Source of the DNA: an uncultured bacterium
Lineage (GTDB): Bacteria > Cyanobacteriota > Vampirovibrionia > Gastranaerophilales > Gastranaerophilaceae
DNA length: 13,266 bases
Assembly: GCA_902489575.1 (NCBI GenBank)
Contig: CABUAQ010000049.1
Span: 1-13,266, forward strand
Direction: 5' to 3'
Positions 1 through 7,546 of the stretch are shown piece by piece. Below the pieces are notes generated by a model. The model was not told the origin of the DNA. It saw only the letters and a program-made list of their open reading frames with translations, and searched no databases. The translations under genes and the position numbers were made by a program. Each line of letters begins with the position of its first letter. The first letter of the stretch is position 1.

Positions 1-65
1 TTTTTTAAAAATAAATCTGATTTAGAAATAGCAAAAACTTATTTGTAACAATTCTTAACAGTTTA

Positions 66-1724
66 TTACTCACATTTGATAGTAATAATAAATTCGGTTC
101 CAATACCTGACTCGCTCAGAACTTTAATGTTACCCCCATGCTTGTCTATTATCTTTTGACTAATTGCAAGCCCCAGTCCGGTACCAACTCCTACACCTTT
201 TGTTGTAAAACCAGCTGTAAAAATTTTATTTAAATTCTCTTTCGATATACCCTTGCCGTTATCTTTAATTTTCACATAAAGATTTCCGCAATTATACTCA
301 GTGGTAATTACAATTTTCCCGCTCCCATCTATTGCCTGACACGCATTGACTAAAATGTTTGTGAATACCTGATTTAACATATTCGGATAACATTTTACGA
401 CGGGGATATCACCATAGTTTTTCACTACCTCTATTTTATTTTTAGTTTCATGGCGTATCAAATCAAGTGTTAAATCCAGTTCCTTGTTAATATTTGCCTC
501 TTGCAATTCAGATTCATCAAGTCTCACAAACTTTTTAAGCGAAACAACAATATTGCTTATTCTCTGAATTGCCTCACTGTCTATTGAATTTATTTCGCTA
601 AACATCTGCCGCAAATCTTCTTGCTCTATTTGTGAAATAAGTTTTGCTATAATAGAATTATTAGATTTAATAGATGCAACAGGGGTGTTAATTTCATGTG
701 CAACCCCGGCTACTAATTGCCCTAGTGATGCCATTTTTTCAGAATTAATAAGCTGCAGCTGGGTTTCTTTCAATTCATTTAGAGCAGCTTTCAAATCTCT
801 GACGTTTTTAGCATTTTTTTGATATAACTCAGCCCTTATAATTGCGTTCCCGAGTTGTGAAGATACTGCATCAAGAATTTCTATTTCCTCATTCAACTCG
901 CGCTTTTGATAACTTAAAAGCACTAAAACCCCTATCATTTTTTGCATATGAAAAATAGGGACAATAATTCTCAAAACAGACTGCTTGAAAGGTTCTGCAT
1001 TTAAATACTCAATTAGCGAATAACTTATTGATATTCTTCCAGAATTCAATTGTTTCATCACATGCGTATCAAAAGAAATATCTGTATTTTTAGCCGCACG
1101 AACCTCACCATAAGTTTCTTCAATACAAAAACCGTAAGTATTTGCACAAGCATAATACGCCCTGAAACATCCAAACATAATTGCAAGTTCTTTCAAGGCT
1201 GAGTTTAATATCATAGAAATATCCATAGACTCTCTTATGATATTTGAAACCTTGTTGATAAGTGCAATTCTAATTGCTTGAGATTGTGCTTTTTGTCTAA
1301 TCTTTTGAAGTTCATCATTTTCTTCTTCCAACTTAGATAATTTATCTTCAAAAACAGCACGTTCTTTTTGATTATCTTTGAGCAACACATCCGAGCTCAC
1401 ATCCACAAGAAAAATAATGGTATAAGCCCCACGTTTAACAGCCGTCATATCGTAATACACAACAGTATTTGAAGAAGAAGAATAAGAGACTCTTGCAAAA
1501 AAGTTTTCTTTTGAAACTATAGCTTGAAAAATCGGTGAAAATAAATCCACATTTTCACTATCTACAGGGCACATTTCAAAATTCATTTGATGAGCAAATT
1601 TTCTGATGTCATCAAAATTTTTAAAAATACGACAAAACGTATTGTTCTTAAAAACGACTTTCTCATAATCCCTGACAACAATAACCGGATCCCTATATTG
1701 ATTAAAAAAATCAAACTTCCTCAT
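66..1724 (-). CDS. Soluble PAS/GAF-type sensor histidine kinase
   Basis: A 552-residue cytoplasmic sensor kinase that should autophosphorylate on a histidine and pass the phosphate to a response regulator. From the proposed start: a PAS-like region at about 1-110, a coiled coil at about 115-155, a GAF-like domain at about 160-300, and a second helix leading into the dimerisation helix with His343 in VAHEINTPV. The ATPase domain has an N box (NQVFTNILVNACQAI, 451-465), the G1 box DNGKG (488-492) and the G2 box GTGLGL (514-519). All core residues are present. No membrane segment is visible, so the signal is probably internal. No response regulator lies in the window, so the partner is unknown. 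The open frame continues 14 codons further upstream, but a consensus promoter lies inside that extension, so I place the start at the ATG ending at 1724, which would be leaderless. Divergent from a small secreted-peptide gene. Function certain at family level; the stimulus is unknown. Confidence 0.93.
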   Translation of the reverse strand: MRKFDFFNQYRDPVIVVRDYEKVVFKNNTFCRIFKNFDDIRKFAHQMNFEMCPVDSENVDLFSPIFQAIVSKENFFARVSYSSSSNTVVYYDMTAVKRGAYTIIFLVDVSSDVLLKDNQKERAVFEDKLSKLEEENDELQKIRQKAQSQAIRIALINKVSNIIRESMDISMILNSALKELAIMFGCFRAYYACANTYGFCIEETYGEVRAAKNTDISFDTHVMKQLNSGRISISYSLIEYLNAEPFKQSVLRIIVPIFHMQKMIGVLVLLSYQKRELNEEIEILDAVSSQLGNAIIRAELYQKNAKNVRDLKAALNELKETQLQLINSEKMASLGQLVAGVAHEINTPVASIKSNNSIIAKLISQIEQEDLRQMFSEINSIDSEAIQRISNIVVSLKKFVRLDESELQEANINKELDLTLDLIRHETKNKIEVVKNYGDIPVVKCYPNMLNQVFTNILVNACQAIDGSGKIVITTEYNCGNLYVKIKDNGKGISKENLNKIFTAGFTTKGVGVGTGLGLAISQKIIDKHGGNIKVLSESGIGTEFIITIKCE

Positions 1725-1730
1725 GCTGTA

Positions 1731-1759
1731 ATTATATTCCAAAAGCCGTAATAGGGCAA
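1731..1759 (-). promoter_or_regulatory. Promoter of the histidine kinase gene, leaderless type
   Basis: -35 TTGCCC (1759-1754), a 17-bp spacer and a perfect -10 TATAAT (1736-1731). Six bases follow before the ATG at 1724, so the expected transcription start is the A of the ATG. No Shine-Dalgarno is present. This promoter decides the start codon: the longer reading frame (from 1766) would begin upstream of its own promoter. Confidence 0.65.
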
Positions 1760-1780
1760 CGTACACAAATAATCACAATA

Positions 1781-1792
1781 TTTCATATGAAA
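1781..1792. repeat. 12-bp perfect palindrome between divergent genes
   Basis: TTTCATATGAAA is self-complementary over 12 bp. It lies about 22 bp upstream of the kinase -35 box and about 56 bp upstream of the small-peptide start codon. It could be an operator shared by the two divergent genes. In AT-rich DNA a palindrome of this size can also occur by chance. Confidence 0.35.
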
Positions 1793-1848
1793 GGATGATT
1801 AAAAAATACTCTGCTCATCGTAATATAACAAAGTCATCTGGAGAATTT

Positions 1849-1980
1849 ATGAAAACGATACTAGTTATTTTGGGAATACTACTTTGCATAAATATAATTA
1901 TAATGTCAGTAAGCAAAGTTTTTGCAGACGATATGAAAAGTGAATATCCGCAAGAAATTACACTTAGCAGCTTGAACTAA
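1849..1980 (+). CDS. Small secreted peptide precursor (43 aa)
   Basis: No family recognised. The start at 1849 is chosen because GGAG (1840-1843) sits 5 nt upstream; an in-frame ATG at 1795 lacks a well-placed ribosome site. The product has Lys2, a long hydrophobic core (residues 4-21) and a signal-peptidase-I-like site, SKVFA before Asp27. Cleavage would release a 17-residue acidic peptide, DDMKSEYPQEITLSSLN. Alternatively it stays anchored as a one-helix membrane microprotein. Nearby promoter signals are weak (TAATAT at 1821-1826 with TTAAAA at 1799-1804). The stop codon runs straight into a strong terminator, which supports a real transcribed unit. It is divergent from the sensor kinase, which may hint at a regulatory link, but the kinase has no visible extracellular domain. 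Confidence 0.6.
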   Translation: MKTILVILGILLCINIIIMSVSKVFADDMKSEYPQEITLSSLN

Positions 1981-2008
1981 AAAGAGGTTACATAAGTAAC
2001 CTCTTTTT
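1979..2008. terminator. Bidirectional intrinsic terminator
   Basis: A perfect 13-bp inverted repeat (AAAAAGAGGTTAC / GTAACCTCTTTTT) with a 4-nt ATAA loop. It gives a U-run on either strand, so it serves both the small-peptide gene (+) and gatA (-), whose stop lies 5 nt away. The left arm begins inside the TAA stop of the peptide gene. Confidence 0.9.
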
Positions 2009-2013
2009 GTAAA

Positions 2014-3477
2014 CTATATATCAGCTAATTTTTTATAAAAATCATTAGCCTGTTCAAATTTATATGCAAAATTAAACAATCGAGCTTCCTGACAGAACGG
2101 AGCAAGGATCTGCAAACCTATCGGCATGCCGGTACTGTCAAAACCTGCCGGAACACTAATCCCCGGAAGCCCTGCTAAATTACAGCTGATTGTAGCAATA
2201 TCCGTTAAATACATTGCTAACGGGTCAGACGATTTTGCACCCAATTCAAATGCTGTCGTAGGACAGGTAGGTGAAATCAACACATCAACCTGCTTGAATG
2301 CTTCATTAAATTCTTCAGTTACAAGTGCTCTCATTTGTTGAGCCTTTTTGTAATAAGCATCATAATAACCTGATGACAATGCATAAGTACCAAGCATTAT
2401 GCGACGTTTAACTTCCGGTCCGAAACCTTCAGCACGGGTTTTAGTGTACATTTCCATAAGGTTTTCAGGATTAGCAGTCCTGTAACCGTATTTGACACCA
2501 TCAAATCTTGCAAGATTTGATGAACACTCCGCTGTCGCAAGAATGTAATATATTCCGATAGAATATTTTAATTTTTTCAATGAAATTTCAACAATTTCAC
2601 AACCAAGTTTTTTATACGTATCAATGGCACTCTGAAGAGCTTTTTGAACATCCGGTGCTAAACCTTCATCCATTAATTCTTTTATAACACCGACTTTCCT
2701 GCCCTTAATATCATCATTCAGCGCTTTTGAATATCGCTCAACAGGTAAATCTAAAGATGTTGAATCTTTAGCATCAAACCCCGAAATAACTTCTAAAAGA
2801 TTAGCTGCATCTTCAACAGTTCTGGTAAACGGGCCGATTTGATCCAAGGAAGAAGCAAATGCAATTAACCCATAACGTGAAACCCTTCCGTATGAAGGTT
2901 TCATCCCTACAATACCACAAAAACTTGCAGGCAGACGAATAGATCCTCCGGTGTCAGAACCCAGTGCCAAAGTGGCCTCACAAGCTGCAACACTGGCAGC
3001 CGAACCACCTGAGGAGCCGCCCGGAACTTTGTTTAAATCCCAAGGATTATGAACTTTATTAAAAGCTGAATTTTCGTTTGAAGATCCCATAGCAAATTCA
3101 TCCAAATTTGCTTTTCCGACAATCGGAATTAAATTTCCCAACAATTTTTCGGTAACAGTTGCATTAAATGGAGAAACAAAATTTTCCAAAATTTTACTTG
3201 ACGCAGTTGTTTTTGAACCAATCAAGTTCATATTATCCTTCAACGCAAGAGGAACACCTGCCAAAAGCGGTAATTCTTCCCCTTTTGCAATTTTTTCATC
3301 TACTTCCTTTGCAGTTTTAATTGCTGTATCTTTTGTCAAAGAATTGAATGCACCTATTTTCCCTTCGACCTCATCAATTCTTTCAAATGCAGCATTTACC
3401 AATTCTACAGCAGAAATCTCTTTATTTTTTAAAGCTCTGCTCTGATCAACAGCAGACTTTTTTAACAGCTCGTTCAT
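2014..3477 (-). CDS. gatA: Glutamyl-tRNA(Gln) amidotransferase subunit A
   Basis: The amidase subunit of the GatCAB complex, which converts misacylated Glu-tRNA(Gln) (and often Asp-tRNA(Asn)) to the amidated form, using ammonia released from glutamine. At 487 residues it is full length for the family. The amidase signature is intact: GGSSGGSAAS at 153-162 and GSDTGGSIRLP at 173-183. The Lys-cisSer-Ser triad reads as Lys80, Ser155 and Ser179. The start has a good Shine-Dalgarno (AAGGAG, 3488-3483, 5 nt from the ATG) and its own promoter, unlike many neighbours. gatB and gatC are not adjacent, so the subunits are encoded separately. It ends at the shared terminator. Confidence 0.98.
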   Translation of the reverse strand: MNELLKKSAVDQSRALKNKEISAVELVNAAFERIDEVEGKIGAFNSLTKDTAIKTAKEVDEKIAKGEELPLLAGVPLALKDNMNLIGSKTTASSKILENFVSPFNATVTEKLLGNLIPIVGKANLDEFAMGSSNENSAFNKVHNPWDLNKVPGGSSGGSAASVAACEATLALGSDTGGSIRLPASFCGIVGMKPSYGRVSRYGLIAFASSLDQIGPFTRTVEDAANLLEVISGFDAKDSTSLDLPVERYSKALNDDIKGRKVGVIKELMDEGLAPDVQKALQSAIDTYKKLGCEIVEISLKKLKYSIGIYYILATAECSSNLARFDGVKYGYRTANPENLMEMYTKTRAEGFGPEVKRRIMLGTYALSSGYYDAYYKKAQQMRALVTEEFNEAFKQVDVLISPTCPTTAFELGAKSSDPLAMYLTDIATISCNLAGLPGISVPAGFDSTGMPIGLQILAPFCQEARLFNFAYKFEQANDFYKKLADI

Positions 3478-3510
3478 AATATCTCCTTAAAAGCTAATTC
3501 TTATGTAAAA

Positions 3511-3539
3511 ATTTTACAACAAACACTCCGTACAATCAA
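3511..3539 (-). promoter_or_regulatory. gatA promoter
   Basis: -35 TTGATT (3539-3534), 17-bp spacer, -10 TAAAAT (3516-3511). The predicted start is near 3504, giving a leader of about 27 nt that contains the Shine-Dalgarno. This is the conventional architecture, in contrast to the leaderless type seen for other genes here. Confidence 0.6.
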
Positions 3540-3563
3540 CACTCACGCAAATTTAACAAAATT

Positions 3564-4751
3564 TTAAGTGAAATTTTCAAAAAATTCATAATTTTCTTTA
3601 CTTGCTGTAAATTCAGATTCTGCGGCATCACCTGCTTGACGGGCTTTTACTTCCATATAATTATTTTTATACAAAGGATTTTTCGCAAGCTCTTTTGATG
3701 AAAGATTTCTGGGATATTTATCTCTGGCAATAACATATTTAAAAACTTCTGAAATTTCATCTAAAGGTAAATCCCCGAGAGTAAAAAGAGCTTCTGTCTC
3801 ATAACTGCTGACACCTTTTCCCAATCGTCCGATTTGCGCGTATTGCCATGCATGCTCAACTTCATGAGCAGCTGTCTTTACACTCAGTGCAGAAGGTTTT
3901 TTATTTAGTTTTTCATTGTACCTTATTGCCCTGCTTTTTAAAGAAAAATACCCCAAATCATTTTCATCTATATGCCAGGAAGACGGCTCAACATAAATCC
4001 GAAGCTTACCAATGCCTTTTTCGTTTAAAAAATGCTTTGTTATAGCTATTAAACCCTCATTTGTGTTAATACCGACCATACGATATTTTAAAAATTTATC
4101 AGTCAAAGATAATTTTAAATTATCACTCATTTTAATGTCAGATATTTCCAAATCTTCATTATTTGCAGCAACTTTTGCACTTATAACTTTCTTAGATCCT
4201 GATTCTATTCCAAGATTCAAAGGATATTCACAGTATGTGATTTCTCTTAAATTGTCTTTAAATTCCAGCCTTTTAATATAAACTTTTGATGGGATTTTAC
4301 CATTCTTTTTCAGCTCGGGTAACTTAAAAATACGCTGAAAATCCTGCGTAAAATTAATCCAGCTGCCAAGCAAATTTTTTGCACCTGCAGATAAGCTTTG
4401 TTCTATATTTACAGGCAGCACAAATTTTTTAGTTGTAATTATTCTTGTATTTTCATCCGGATACTCGTAGAATTTCGCCTTTTCATTGACACCATCGGTT
4501 ACAAAATATCTCTGTACTATTCTTTTACTACTATCCAAAAACGTTATTATTTCTTTAAATATCGGGACTTCACCATCTATACGAACCTTAGTTATATTAT
4601 AATTTTTAATAGATTCAGGTAATTTGAATCCCTTTTCTAATGCAATACCGCCGGTTTCAGGCATAAAATGATATATATGTCCCTCTTTTGGAACACGTAA
4701 CATCGGAATAGTTCCTGCAGTATTAAAACTTATCGGGTGCAATTTAATCAT
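3564..4751 (-). CDS. Putative HExxH zinc metallopeptidase
   Basis: A 395-residue protein of no family I can name. The supportable motif is AAHEVEHAWQ, with HExxH at 296-300 (His296, Glu297, His300), the zinc-binding and catalytic core of zincin peptidases. About 65 residues on, YMEVKARQAGDAAESE (366-380 region) holds Glu367, a plausible third ligand in the ExxA style of several HExxH families. Residues 1-290 have no recognised motif and look rich in beta strands. There is no signal peptide or membrane segment, so it is either cytoplasmic or exported by a route not readable here. The N-terminus (MIKLHPISFN) resembles the N-rich or S/F-rich starts I associate with Gastranaerophilales proteins. 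It has its own -10 close to the ATG and no Shine-Dalgarno. Peptidase activity is inferred from the motif only. Confidence 0.72.
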   Translation of the reverse strand: MIKLHPISFNTAGTIPMLRVPKEGHIYHFMPETGGIALEKGFKLPESIKNYNITKVRIDGEVPIFKEIITFLDSSKRIVQRYFVTDGVNEKAKFYEYPDENTRIITTKKFVLPVNIEQSLSAGAKNLLGSWINFTQDFQRIFKLPELKKNGKIPSKVYIKRLEFKDNLREITYCEYPLNLGIESGSKKVISAKVAANNEDLEISDIKMSDNLKLSLTDKFLKYRMVGINTNEGLIAITKHFLNEKGIGKLRIYVEPSSWHIDENDLGYFSLKSRAIRYNEKLNKKPSALSVKTAAHEVEHAWQYAQIGRLGKGVSSYETEALFTLGDLPLDEISEVFKYVIARDKYPRNLSSKELAKNPLYKNNYMEVKARQAGDAAESEFTASKENYEFFENFT

Positions 4752-4759
4752 TACTTACT

Positions 4760-4765
4760 ATTATA
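4760..4765 (-). promoter_or_regulatory. -10 element of the HExxH gene
   Basis: A perfect TATAAT ends 8 nt before the ATG, leaving an expected leader of 0-2 nt. No Shine-Dalgarno fits in that space. No convincing -35 is seen (TGGCAA at a 19-bp spacing is weak). Confidence 0.5.
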
Positions 4766-4792
4766 AATCGGTAAAAATTATTTTTTGCCAGG

Positions 4793-5485
4793 CTAAATTC
4801 TTTTTCCCATTGATTTTGAAATCTTAGCATGGATTATATTTGCCTGATTTAAATATTCAGTGAGTTTTTCATAATTTTGGACCTTCTCACCGTATGGAAC
4901 ATTCATTTCAACGAGTTCATCCACACTTTTACTTATTTTAGATAACTGTTCTAATGAATCACTTAAAGTCACAACCGAATTAACTTTTTTTGAAACTTTA
5001 GCCAAAATTTGCCTTGATATAAAAGATTGAACTTTATAAATCAAAGGCATTTTTTCCTTAAAAGTCAGATGATAAGGAAGTTTTTCACCAAGAACTCTGC
5101 CTCCGTACATTTGCTGTTTACGCAAAGTATCCAGTTCTTGAAGAATTCTTTGACGCTTAGCCTTTAACCCCAATGCCTCATTTTGTGTCCCATAATTATC
5201 CGCAACTTTAATTTTGGCATCCAGATCTTTTATTACGGCTTCTTTTTCTTTAATTCTATAATCAATACTTAACTCTTCACCTTCAGGCTCATTAAAATTA
5301 GTTTGATTTAAGATGGCAGAATCGTAACCATTTAAGCGTTTTATAGGATTAGCCGCAGAAGCAGGCATCTGGTTTTGAACCTTTTCAGGATCAAAATTCC
5401 CACTAAAAGGATTTACAGCAGAAAACTTGTAATCTCTGCTAAATATATTACCGCTTATTTTGTTATTATTGCCGCTATTATCCAT
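4793..5485 (-). CDS. Hypothetical coiled-coil protein
   Basis: A 230-residue protein I do not recognise. Residues 1-70 are polar, rich in Asn, Ser, Gly and Phe, and probably disordered. Residues 72-125 form a predicted coiled coil rich in Glu, Lys and Leu. Residues 140-228 are amphipathic helices with regular Leu/Ile/Val spacing, including LSDSLEQLSKISKSVDELVE. There is no signal peptide and no long hydrophobic segment. It is followed 41 nt later by the HExxH gene and preceded by the LPS permease gene 61 nt upstream. Each has its own -10 signal, so a shared operon is uncertain. A scaffold or adaptor role fits the architecture but has no direct support. Confidence 0.75.
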   Translation of the reverse strand: MDNSGNNNKISGNIFSRDYKFSAVNPFSGNFDPEKVQNQMPASAANPIKRLNGYDSAILNQTNFNEPEGEELSIDYRIKEKEAVIKDLDAKIKVADNYGTQNEALGLKAKRQRILQELDTLRKQQMYGGRVLGEKLPYHLTFKEKMPLIYKVQSFISRQILAKVSKKVNSVVTLSDSLEQLSKISKSVDELVEMNVPYGEKVQNYEKLTEYLNQANIIHAKISKSMGKRI

Positions 5486-5491
5486 ACAACC

Positions 5492-5497
5492 ATTTTA
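5492..5497 (-). promoter_or_regulatory. -10 element of the coiled-coil gene, leaderless type
   Basis: TAAAAT followed by exactly six bases (GGTTGT) and the ATG at 5485, so the expected start of transcription is the A of the ATG. The -35 at a 17-bp spacing (TGAAAA) is weak. No purine-rich Shine-Dalgarno is present. Confidence 0.5.
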
Positions 5498-5546
5498 AAA
5501 CAAGAAAATAAAATTTTTCACCATTAAAAGTATGATTTTACAAAAT

Positions 5547-6707
5547 TTAAGAGATTGTATAAACTTTTTTATAATAAAGCAAAGTACCCCAGACTGTCAA
5601 AACGATATTAGGGAGCCATGCCGCAAAGAAAGGCTGCAATGAACCTGCTTCCCCAAAAGATAACGATAATGCCCTAACAACATAATAGGCAAAAATAATT
5701 AAAATACTAAATAAAAAACCTCTGTTATATCTGACTCTTGGCGGTGTAATCGCAAGCGGAACCCCTAATAATACAAATACAATTGTTGTTATAGGAAGTG
5801 CAATTTTATCAAATAATTCTATAGTATAAACCTGCTTATCTTTTACTGAAATTTTGGGGTCTGAAAGATATTTTAAAAGTTTCGGGAAATTCATTTCCTT
5901 AGCAACATTTTTATTCATCTCTTTAGACAAATCCAAACCAAATTTTATAACAGATGTATCAAACAGAGTTGTATTTAATACCTGTCCGTCATTACCTATA
6001 GTATAGGCCGCCCCTTTTTCAAATTCCCAGCCCTTTGGCGAAGTTTTGCCCTCTCTTGCTTGAAGAACCTGTATTGTCCCATCTTTTGAATTATCCAAAA
6101 CAGTTACATTATGCAAAGTTTTCTTTTCACAGTATCCAACATAGAACAAACGTTTTAATACTCCGCTATCACCAATTTCTTTAAATACAAAATTCTGTTT
6201 TCCATCAGGGATATTCTTTTGCCCCAACGCCCACAATGCTAAATCTTTGGCCTGTCTTGTCATAACCGGTACAACACTTTCATTTATAACAAAACACGAT
6301 AACGACATTATAATTGCAAATATAAAAATGGGTTTAGCAATTCTGTTTAAACCAATACCGCAAGCTCGCATAACAGTAATTTCTGAAGATAAACTTAGTC
6401 TATTAAGCGTCATAACCGTTGACAATAACACACCCATAGGAATTGTCATTACAATAACTGCAGGAAGATTTAGCAAAATAATAATAAATGCCACCTTGAA
6501 CGGTATCCCGAATTTTGCAATTTGTTTAATCAATGTAATGAATGTATCGGAGGCAAAAATAATTGTTGTAAAAACAAATACCCCCATCAAAAACATTTCA
6601 ATAACCTGTTTTAAAATATATCTATCTAAAATTTTAATACTATTATATTTGTCTGAAATTTTACTAAAAATATCTTTAGCAAATTCAATCAAGTTCATCT
6701 TCCGCAT
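5547..6707 (-). CDS. LPS-export permease, LptF/LptG (YjgP/YjgQ) family
   Basis: An inner-membrane permease subunit of the Lpt system, which extracts lipopolysaccharide from the inner membrane and passes it to the periplasmic bridge, driven by the LptB ATPase. At 386 residues it has the family layout: three N-terminal helices (about 36-56, 72-101, 124-143), a periplasmic jellyroll-type domain (about 160-285) and three C-terminal helices (about 301-320, 330-350, 360-378). Family-typical stretches are SSEITVMRACGIGLNRI (108-123) and ELFDKIALPITTIVFVLLGVPLAI (from 297). I cannot tell LptF from LptG; cyanobacterial-lineage genomes may use a single homologue. A second in-frame ATG occurs three codons in. 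Its presence argues for an outer membrane with LPS or a similar glycolipid. Confidence 0.93.
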   Translation of the reverse strand: MRKMNLIEFAKDIFSKISDKYNSIKILDRYILKQVIEMFLMGVFVFTTIIFASDTFITLIKQIAKFGIPFKVAFIIILLNLPAVIVMTIPMGVLLSTVMTLNRLSLSSEITVMRACGIGLNRIAKPIFIFAIIMSLSCFVINESVVPVMTRQAKDLALWALGQKNIPDGKQNFVFKEIGDSGVLKRLFYVGYCEKKTLHNVTVLDNSKDGTIQVLQAREGKTSPKGWEFEKGAAYTIGNDGQVLNTTLFDTSVIKFGLDLSKEMNKNVAKEMNFPKLLKYLSDPKISVKDKQVYTIELFDKIALPITTIVFVLLGVPLAITPPRVRYNRGFLFSILIIFAYYVVRALSLSFGEAGSLQPFFAAWLPNIVLTVWGTLLYYKKVYTIS

Positions 6708-6713
6708 AACTCG

Positions 6714-6742
6714 ATTTTAATCTAAAAAAAAGTTTTAAGCAA
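6714..6742 (-). promoter_or_regulatory. Promoter of the LptF/LptG gene, leaderless type
   Basis: -35 TTGCTT (6742-6737), 17-bp spacer, -10 TAAAAT (6719-6714), then six bases (CGAGTT) to the ATG at 6707. It lies in the 40-bp gap after the lipoprotein gene, so the permease gene probably has its own transcript. No Shine-Dalgarno is visible. Confidence 0.55.
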
Positions 6743-6747
6743 ACAAA

Positions 6748-7383
6748 TTAATTAGACTCTTTTAAAATTAAAATAGTCTGCTCAATCTCAGTTTTTAAAT
6801 AACCAAGCTGCTCAGAAATATTCGTAGGATTATAAATATACCCGGAACTGCCATAGGCTAAATAAGGATTATACTTTTCAGCCTCATTTCTTAAAAGAGC
6901 AATGGATTTTGCATGCATACTCAACTCCATTAAGCGCTTATAAGAAACAAACTGACTTTCCGGTCTATTATCATACTTGTCTCTGAAATAGTCAGCACTT
7001 TTATTAAAATAATACACCTTTGCATTAAAAACCTGAACATTACTGTCATTATCAATCAAATCATAAATACTTTCCAACAAAGGGATAAATTCGTTTAAAT
7101 CATTCACATATTGAGAAGTTTTTTCAGACTTTAAAATGATATTCACAAATGCAGGATTATCTCTTGGAACAGGCTTAAGCTCGTTTTCTGAATTAAAATC
7201 TTTACTTGGATTCATTTCAGGGTAAACCTTTGAAGGTTCTTTTGATTCGTACTCCCTGGTTAAATCAGGCAAAGTCCCGACATAACCACGTCCATCAAAA
7301 CTTTCAGGACGTTTTGCATAACAGCCAATTTGAAAAATAAAAACTGTTAAAATAATTATTGAAAAAAGCTTATACCCTCTCAT
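6748..7383 (-). CDS. Putative lipoprotein of unknown function
   Basis: A 211-residue exported protein of no recognised family. Arg2 and Lys5 precede a hydrophobic core (6-19) that ends in FQIGC with Cys21, a plausible signal-peptidase-II site. Gln at -3 is atypical, so lipidation is likely but not certain. Residues 22-75 are charged and Pro-rich, like a tether. Residues 78-208 look helical, and include a Tyr-rich segment (LAYGSSGYIYNP, 175-186) near the end. It sits directly upstream of the LPS permease gene. Together with the exported protein upstream this makes an envelope-related neighbourhood, but no specific role follows. The start is supported by the signal peptide and by TATAAT 7 nt before the ATG. 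Confidence 0.75.
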   Translation of the reverse strand: MRGYKLFSIIILTVFIFQIGCYAKRPESFDGRGYVGTLPDLTREYESKEPSKVYPEMNPSKDFNSENELKPVPRDNPAFVNIILKSEKTSQYVNDLNEFIPLLESIYDLIDNDSNVQVFNAKVYYFNKSADYFRDKYDNRPESQFVSYKRLMELSMHAKSIALLRNEAEKYNPYLAYGSSGYIYNPTNISEQLGYLKTEIEQTILILKESN

Positions 7384-7390
7384 ACCTACA

Positions 7391-7396
7391 ATTATA
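7391..7396 (-). promoter_or_regulatory. -10 element of the lipoprotein gene
   Basis: A perfect TATAAT with seven bases to the ATG at 7383, predicting a leader of 0-1 nt. No good -35 was found and no Shine-Dalgarno is present. Confidence 0.5.
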
Positions 7397-7404
7397 ATAA
7401 TTAT

Positions 7405-7520
7405 TTAATAAAAATCATCATTTATTCGCTTTAGTTTTATATAAAAATCACCCCATTCCACACACCCATCCTCATTCAGGGAATAGAAGAAGTTGCACCG
7501 ATCACAATGTCAACCAACAT
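7405..7520 (-). pseudogene. Possible frameshifted mini-gene with a CxxC motif
   Basis: This 163-bp gap holds a 34-codon open frame (7509-7405) with protein-like content but no start codon. It begins HCDRCNFFYSLNEDG, continues CVEWGDFYIKLKR and ends INDDFY. An ATG at 7520, preceded by TTTAAT six bases upstream, encodes MLVD and then runs out of frame exactly where the CDRC frame opens. A one-base change at about 7509 would join them into a protein of about 38 residues with Cys-x-x-Cys plus a third cysteine. It could be a decayed gene, a sequencing or assembly error, programmed slippage, or chance. The stretch 7451-7511 is richer in G+C than its surroundings. It overlaps no other gene. Confidence 0.4.
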
Positions 7521-7546
7521 GAATTAATTAAACAAATTATAATTTT

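Noticed and set aside
12..24. TAAATC-T-GATTTA palindrome downstream of the kinase gene as a terminator
   Set aside because: The loop is too small, the stem nearly all A-T, and the adjacent T-tract is interrupted; no support beyond base composition.
1725..1766. N-terminal extension of the histidine kinase from an upstream in-frame start
   Set aside because: A consensus TTGCCC-17-TATAAT promoter lies inside the extension and the extra residues have no domain value, so the shorter start at 1724 is preferred.
1795..1848. Longer form of the small peptide starting at 1795
   Set aside because: No properly spaced ribosome site; GGAG at the right distance precedes 1849, and the longer form would bury the signal peptide.
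6247..6720. 157-codon plus-strand frame inside the LptF/LptG gene
   Set aside because: Complement of a membrane protein; such frames are long because of composition, and the minus strand has clear family motifs.
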